Below are positions 6,913 to 10,098 of a stretch of 10,098 nucleotides of DNA, in pieces. The notes beneath the pieces are model-generated. The model had not been told where the DNA came from, did no database searches, and was given only the letters and a program-made list of their open reading frames with translations. The first letter of the stretch is position 1. Each line of letters opens with the position of its first letter. Origin of the DNA: Pelagophyceae sp. CCMP2097 (lineage: Eukaryota > Sar > Pelagophyceae); assembly GCA_026770575.1 (NCBI GenBank), contig MU657300.1:1-10098 (forward strand). Reading direction: 5' to 3'. The position numbers were made by a program, and so were the translations under genes.

Positions 6913-7975
6913 TGGGGGCTGGCGAGCATAGGCCCGACGGCCTTCCCCGAGCCGCCAGGCGAGGTCTGGCGGCTGCGCGCGCACGCGTGGGACCTCCCGG
7001 CCGTGGAACCGGCTTCTTATCGGATCAGTCTGACCGCATCGTGGCTGGGCAGCACTTCAGGCGAGACCATTTTCGGGCACACCGGCCACAACCCGTGCGC
7101 CTCCAGGGGAAAGGAGGCTTGTTATCCCGGGGTGTTGACGTCGTGGCGCGTCCATCGCGACACTCCTGACCCCAGGGGACGTCGAGCGCGGCGGGGCGGC
7201 GCCTCTCGGTTCGAGGTTTGACGGAGAAAACGGAGTTTGGTCCGTTAACCGGAGCTAGGTCCGGAAGGAGGGGGTCTCTCAGGCGCGGACCAGAGATGTT
7301 TCAGCGATTATCGGCTCGCTGCACTCCAAAAGCGGGTCTACTCAAATGAAAACATGGATAACCATGGCGCACCGGCGGTACTGCAGACCCCCGGAGGGCG
7401 CCTTTGGTATGTTGGTGCAGCCGCTTAGAGGACACTTTGAAACGCGAGTAGGCTGGCTTATGTCAAGTCCCATTTCGATGTTGATGGCGCAGCGGCGAAA
7501 GAAGGACCGGCCAACCCAAGCCCCGCGCCACCCTCGCAACCGCGCGCAGCAGCATGCTGCATGGGCGCGCGTCTGTTTTTTGTTTAGCGACAAAGAGTTC
7601 CGCATGGATGAAACTGCGAATTAGACGCGGCAGACACAAAAATTGCGCATAGGAGGTCTTCAATAACGAATCTCCTTCGACGGCCGCTGCCTCCACTCGG
7701 CGCCCGCGGAGCTCGCGCGGGCGAGCGATTCGACGCAGACGACCTAAAAGGGACCTAGATTTTTATCAAATCCGAAGACCCCCCCGGTAGTCTAAAAAAG
7801 TAAAGTATCGAGAAAAGTATTGCTTCGCAGCGCCCGCGCGCTCCCCCGAGGTTGGGAGTGGCGCATTCGACGCGCCGCGTCGCGGGCTACACTCTGTACC
7901 AAAGGTTCACCGACGTTGCGCGTGTGCGCTGCCCGCCTGAGTGTGCGAAAAAGCTCGGGGAAAGTATCGGACACT
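6913..7975. other. Stretch without a recognised gene; one open frame of note on the plus strand
   Basis: A plus-strand frame is open from about 6905 to a stop at 7219-7221, with a first ATG at 7003. Its translation (for example GETIFGHTGHNPC near the middle) looks less repetitive than most frames here, but I recognise no family in it. A second ORF, 7346-7624 plus, also has no recognisable content. At 7326-7340 the 15-mer CCAAAAGCGGGTCTA repeats the outer end of the large inverted repeat. The part from 7640 to 7975 shows only short ORFs. Confidence 0.35.
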
Positions 7976-8067
7976 TTCAATTAAAGCCCTTTTTGAGGAC
8001 CCGGAGGGTCCTTGCCGTTTAATCAACGTCAGTTTACGGCAAAGGCCCTTCGGGTCCTTTGATTGAA
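7976..8067. repeat. Long imperfect hairpin / foldback sequence
   Basis: TTCAATTAAAG at 7976 pairs with CTTTGATTGAA ending at 8067. Inside it AGGACCCGGAGGGTCC and TTGCCGT pair with ACGGCAAAGGCCCTTCGGGT and CCT, 20 of 23 positions by hand, around a loop of about 17 bases. The left arm has about 9 unpaired bases. It has no coding content. It may be a small foldback element, a structured RNA or a decayed MITE. Confidence 0.75.
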
Positions 8068-8087
8068 GGATTACCAGGGGCAATTTT

Positions 8088-8119
8088 GTCTGTCCGTCTG
8101 TCCGTCTGTCCGTCTGTCC
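8088..8119 (+). repeat. Octamer microsatellite (GTCTGTCC)4
   Basis: Four perfect copies of GTCTGTCC run head to tail, followed by a degenerate copy, GTCCGTTC, to 8127. Confidence 0.97.
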
Positions 8120-8170
8120 GTCCGTTCATGGGTAAATCCATGAGGTTCCACCTTTGGGAAGAAAAGGGCG

Positions 8171-8311
8171 GCAACTCGGCCGATTCAGCGACTGGTGGTT
8201 GATGCGATCGCTAAAATTGGGAATGGAGGTCGAGCAGGAGCCTTATTGGAATCATCATAGAAGAAGAAGGTTGTCACAGGTTCGAATCTGGTCGGCCGCA
8301 AAATTCAGCGA
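8171..8311 (+). mobile_element. tRNA-derived SINE-like copy, related to the 6138 head
   Basis: ACTCGGCC near 8174 and GTTGATGCGATCGCT near 8198 match the head at 6138-6214 (ACTCGGCC and ATTGATGCGATCGCT). After about 60 bases not present there, GGTTCGAATCTGGTCGGCCG ends the tRNA-like part. CGGCCG occurs at both ends and could form an acceptor-like pairing, though the word is self-complementary. ATTCAGCGA at 8183-8191 recurs at 8303-8311, a direct repeat with a period of 120. The SINE body seen at 6215-6440 is absent. Confidence 0.55.
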
Positions 8312-9597
8312 TTAGTTTGAATAATTTTAACTATTTACGTGGGCATTGCAATGGGATTTGTCTGTATCCTTCGCTCGAAGTCGGGTCCTCCGTGTGCCTC
8401 CGGCACGCTCTTGTAATATCTTTTCGACTTCGCGCCGTGCGAATCCGGGTCCAAAGTAGAGGCCTCCACGCAAATGAACGAAATGTCGAGATAGTTGATT
8501 CCGAATGATTTCAAAATTTAAAGCTGCAATCTCATTTCTTGGAGGTCTGTTAGCCCAGAGGCATGACGTCATAGGCCCTTTTGATCCAGGGAGCTGCAGT
8601 TTGGGCAGTGAGCTGCAGTTTGGGCCGACTGGGGCGCTGGAAAGAGCTCGCGCCGTTGTGGTATATATACCGGGCCCCACAATCACCTCCAAGGATAATG
8701 ATCCGGTGAATCCCCTTTTGCCCCCAGCGGGTCATTACGCGCGCCTCAGCACATCGCGATCGCCTGTCACTGCGCTCCAGATAAACCAAAGCCCGCTTAC
8801 AAAGGCTTCATTTGCACTAAACTTCAATACAAGGTCTTTAAATATTTGAGAATCGTGCGACTCGAGCTTTTGCATCATTGTACTCGGCTCAATAATTGCT
8901 TGTCCTGCACTATTTTCCCTGGGTTTTGGGGGAGACTCCGCCTCTAATTTCGTTTGTCAACACACACCACAAAATGATCCGCTGTGGCAGCCTACTCTCA
9001 GCGGATGGGGCTTTGATTTTCTCGAATTGAAAAGAAAGGTGGCGTGTTTGGCCATTGGCTCTTGTGCTGGGCCGGTTCTGAAGGGCCTGGGCCGTTCTGG
9101 GGTGGCATGCTACCCTCACCTCGACGTGTAGACCCGCTTGGCGCCGCGGGTTGGTTTTGGGCGCCTAAGTGCAGTTCGCGCTGGCTACCGGCGCGCGGCG
9201 GGCCCCGCAAGGGCCCGAACGCATGCCCCTGACGCGCCCTCCGAGGCCGCGTCGCTCCCGCCCAAGGGGCCGCCGCAACGCCAAACAAACGTGCGAGTCG
9301 ACCCTGCGGGTCCAAGGCGCGTCGATAGAGACCTTCAGCGCCTCATTCCAACGAGAACTGCCTGAGATCCTTGACCCCACACCTAAGACACCCGCCTTCT
9401 CCAAAAATTACAGGGTCAGTCCGTGAGGCGGTAAGGTTTATTTGCACAACAGAAATCGCCAAAAATTAACTATTTTGAGCGCGTGCGTTCTTGCCGCCCC
9501 CTCCAGTCGTACTAGTCGCCGCCTCGGAGACCAGCGCGCGAAGAAGAAACTTCCCAAACCGCGAAAAATCAAAAATCACAAAAGGTAGCAAGGAAAG
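8312..9597. other. Stretch without a recognised gene
   Basis: ORFs of 60 to 121 codons occur on both strands, none with a recognisable family. Visible small features are a 19-bp tandem duplication, GAGCTGCAGTTTGGGCAGT, at 8591-8625 (second copy partial); the palindrome ATGACGTCAT at 8563-8572; and the palindrome GGTATATATACC at 8660-8671. A hairpin of GTGTGCC and GGCACGC lies at 8392-8409. The part from 9080 to 9330 is very GC-rich. TAGACCCGCTTGG at 9129-9141 echoes the inverted-repeat end. Confidence 0.45.
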
Positions 9598-9668
9598 GTC
9601 GCGCAACTTGGACAGTCGCGATCGGGCGCAGTGCCCCATCACGACTGTCCAAGTTGTGCTAACGCGAC
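9598..9668. repeat. Near-perfect hairpin (22-bp stem)
   Basis: GCGCAACTTGGACAGTCGCG plus AT at 9601-9622 matches the reverse complement of 9638-9659 at 20 of 22 positions. The loop CGGGCGCAGTGCCCC can itself pair as GGGC with GCCC. Outside an asymmetric bulge, GTCGCG at 9598 pairs with CGCGAC at 9663-9668. The hairpin directly abuts the dispersed repeat at 9668. Confidence 0.9.
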
Positions 9669-9722
9669 TTTGCACGTTCGTTTTGGCGAAAATTGGCTCG
9701 CTGCGCCTCAGGAGGTTTATGG
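9668..9722 (+). repeat. Dispersed repeat, copy B (partner of 6832-6912)
   Basis: It reads CTTTGCACGTTCGTTTTGGC, then GAAAATTGGCTCGCTGCGCC and TCAGGAGGTTTATGG. It is a shortened copy of 6832-6912 in the opposite orientation. It is sandwiched between the 9598 hairpin and the right copy of the large inverted repeat. Confidence 0.8.
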
Positions 9723-9934
9723 CAAATCTTAGGTGCTGCATGCATGCCCCAATGTCAAACTTTCAAAAATTTAAAACGAGATTCCGTTGAACTTTGGACG
9801 CTAGTATCTCATCGCGGACCCCGTCCGCGGAGCTCAAAAAGAAGGAGTTTGAAATGCTGCGTCGAGGCGCGTCGATCGTACCAAACAGATCCTCCGAAAG
9901 CCTTAATAATCGCATTTACCAAAAGCGGGTCTAA
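9723..9934 (-). repeat. Inverted repeat pair, right copy
   Basis: The reverse complement of 4955-5161, ending in CCAAAAGCGGGTCTAA at the outer side. Relative to the left copy it has a 3-base in-frame insertion in the NAIQ region, then two single-base insertions in G and T runs that break the shared frame. The open frame therefore ends soon after the conserved AFGGSVWYDRRAS part. This copy looks more decayed than the left one. No target-site duplication is evident at the outer ends of the pair. Confidence 0.85.
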
Positions 9935-10098
9935 CAAGAGCATGCTAGCACACAGCTGTTTGGAGGAACCTTGAAACCAGATTTCGTTTGAACACAAAAG
10001 ATGTTCAGAAAAAGACCGTGGTGCCTTTCAAACCTTGGAAGGCCGCGCTAGAGAAGCGGCGCGGCGCGCGCTTGGCGGCGTGCGCTTGAGCCTCGTCG
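9935..10098. other. Right edge, nothing recognised
   Basis: This segment does not match the sequence outside the left inverted-repeat copy, which supports an end of homology at 9934. The last 60 bases are GC-rich and carry no recognisable feature. Confidence 0.4.

Noticed and set aside
7003..7221. Real gene at the plus-strand frame open from about 6905
   Set aside because: It is not repeat-derived as far as I can see, but no domain, splice partner or homologue is recognisable, so it is noted only within the intergenic entry.
8177..8298. Functional tRNA with intron or long variable arm
   Set aside because: The end pairing rests on a self-complementary CGGCCG, the T stem has mismatches, and no proper anticodon arm can be drawn.
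9684..9705. Dinoflagellate spliced-leader relic (TTTTGGC-containing)
   Set aside because: Only the short TTTTGGC core agrees; the rest does not match the leader, and the element is part of a dispersed repeat.

Overview
The window looks like nuclear DNA of a GC-rich microbial eukaryote, most likely an alga. It has spliceosomal introns, tRNA-derived SINE-like repeats, a TA-flanked inverted-repeat element and minisatellites, and it shows no bacterial operon structure. Every splice acceptor I can place reads AG|G and one intron is GC-AG. That pattern is reported for dinoflagellates, and GC-AG introns are also known in haptophytes. The sequence alone does not fix the lineage.

The one gene I recognise fills the left half on the minus strand: the 5' part of a mitochondrial-type citrate synthase gene. 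It starts with an ATG at 4869 and an Arg-rich presequence, and runs leftward through eight exons (4869-4752, 4243-4154, 4080-4008, 3907-3873, 3673-3634, 1625-1470, 1423-1340, 1261-1235). These give about 206 codons, roughly the first 45% of the enzyme. The rest lies beyond the left edge. Apparent frame breaks disappear when introns are removed, so I read it as an intact partial gene and not a pseudogene. Three introns (46, 73 and 78 nt) and two moderate ones (100 and 199 nt) contrast with three long ones: intron 1 (508 nt), intron 5 (2008 nt) and intron 8 (at least 1234 nt). The last two consist almost wholly of degenerate GC-rich tandem repeats, including a 26-unit 14-bp minisatellite at 2334-2706.

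The right half (about 4900-10098) holds no gene I can name. It is a mosaic of repeats: a roughly 210-bp inverted repeat pair (4955-5161 and 9723-9934) about 4.6 kb apart; a 367-bp MITE-like element with 25-bp terminal inverted repeats and TA flanks (5203-5569); a decayed Lys-tRNA-like sequence (6040-6105); a tandem tRNA-derived SINE-like array (6138-6712) and a related copy at 8171-8311; a second inverted dispersed repeat (6832-6912 and 9668-9722); two long hairpins (7976-8067 and 9598-9668); and an octamer microsatellite (8088-8119). The intervening stretches carry only short ORFs without recognisable similarity.

There is no evidence of a multi-gene system. The main interest is the hidden, repeat-bloated citrate synthase gene with its splice signals, and the inverted repeat pair whose two copies share a reading frame.
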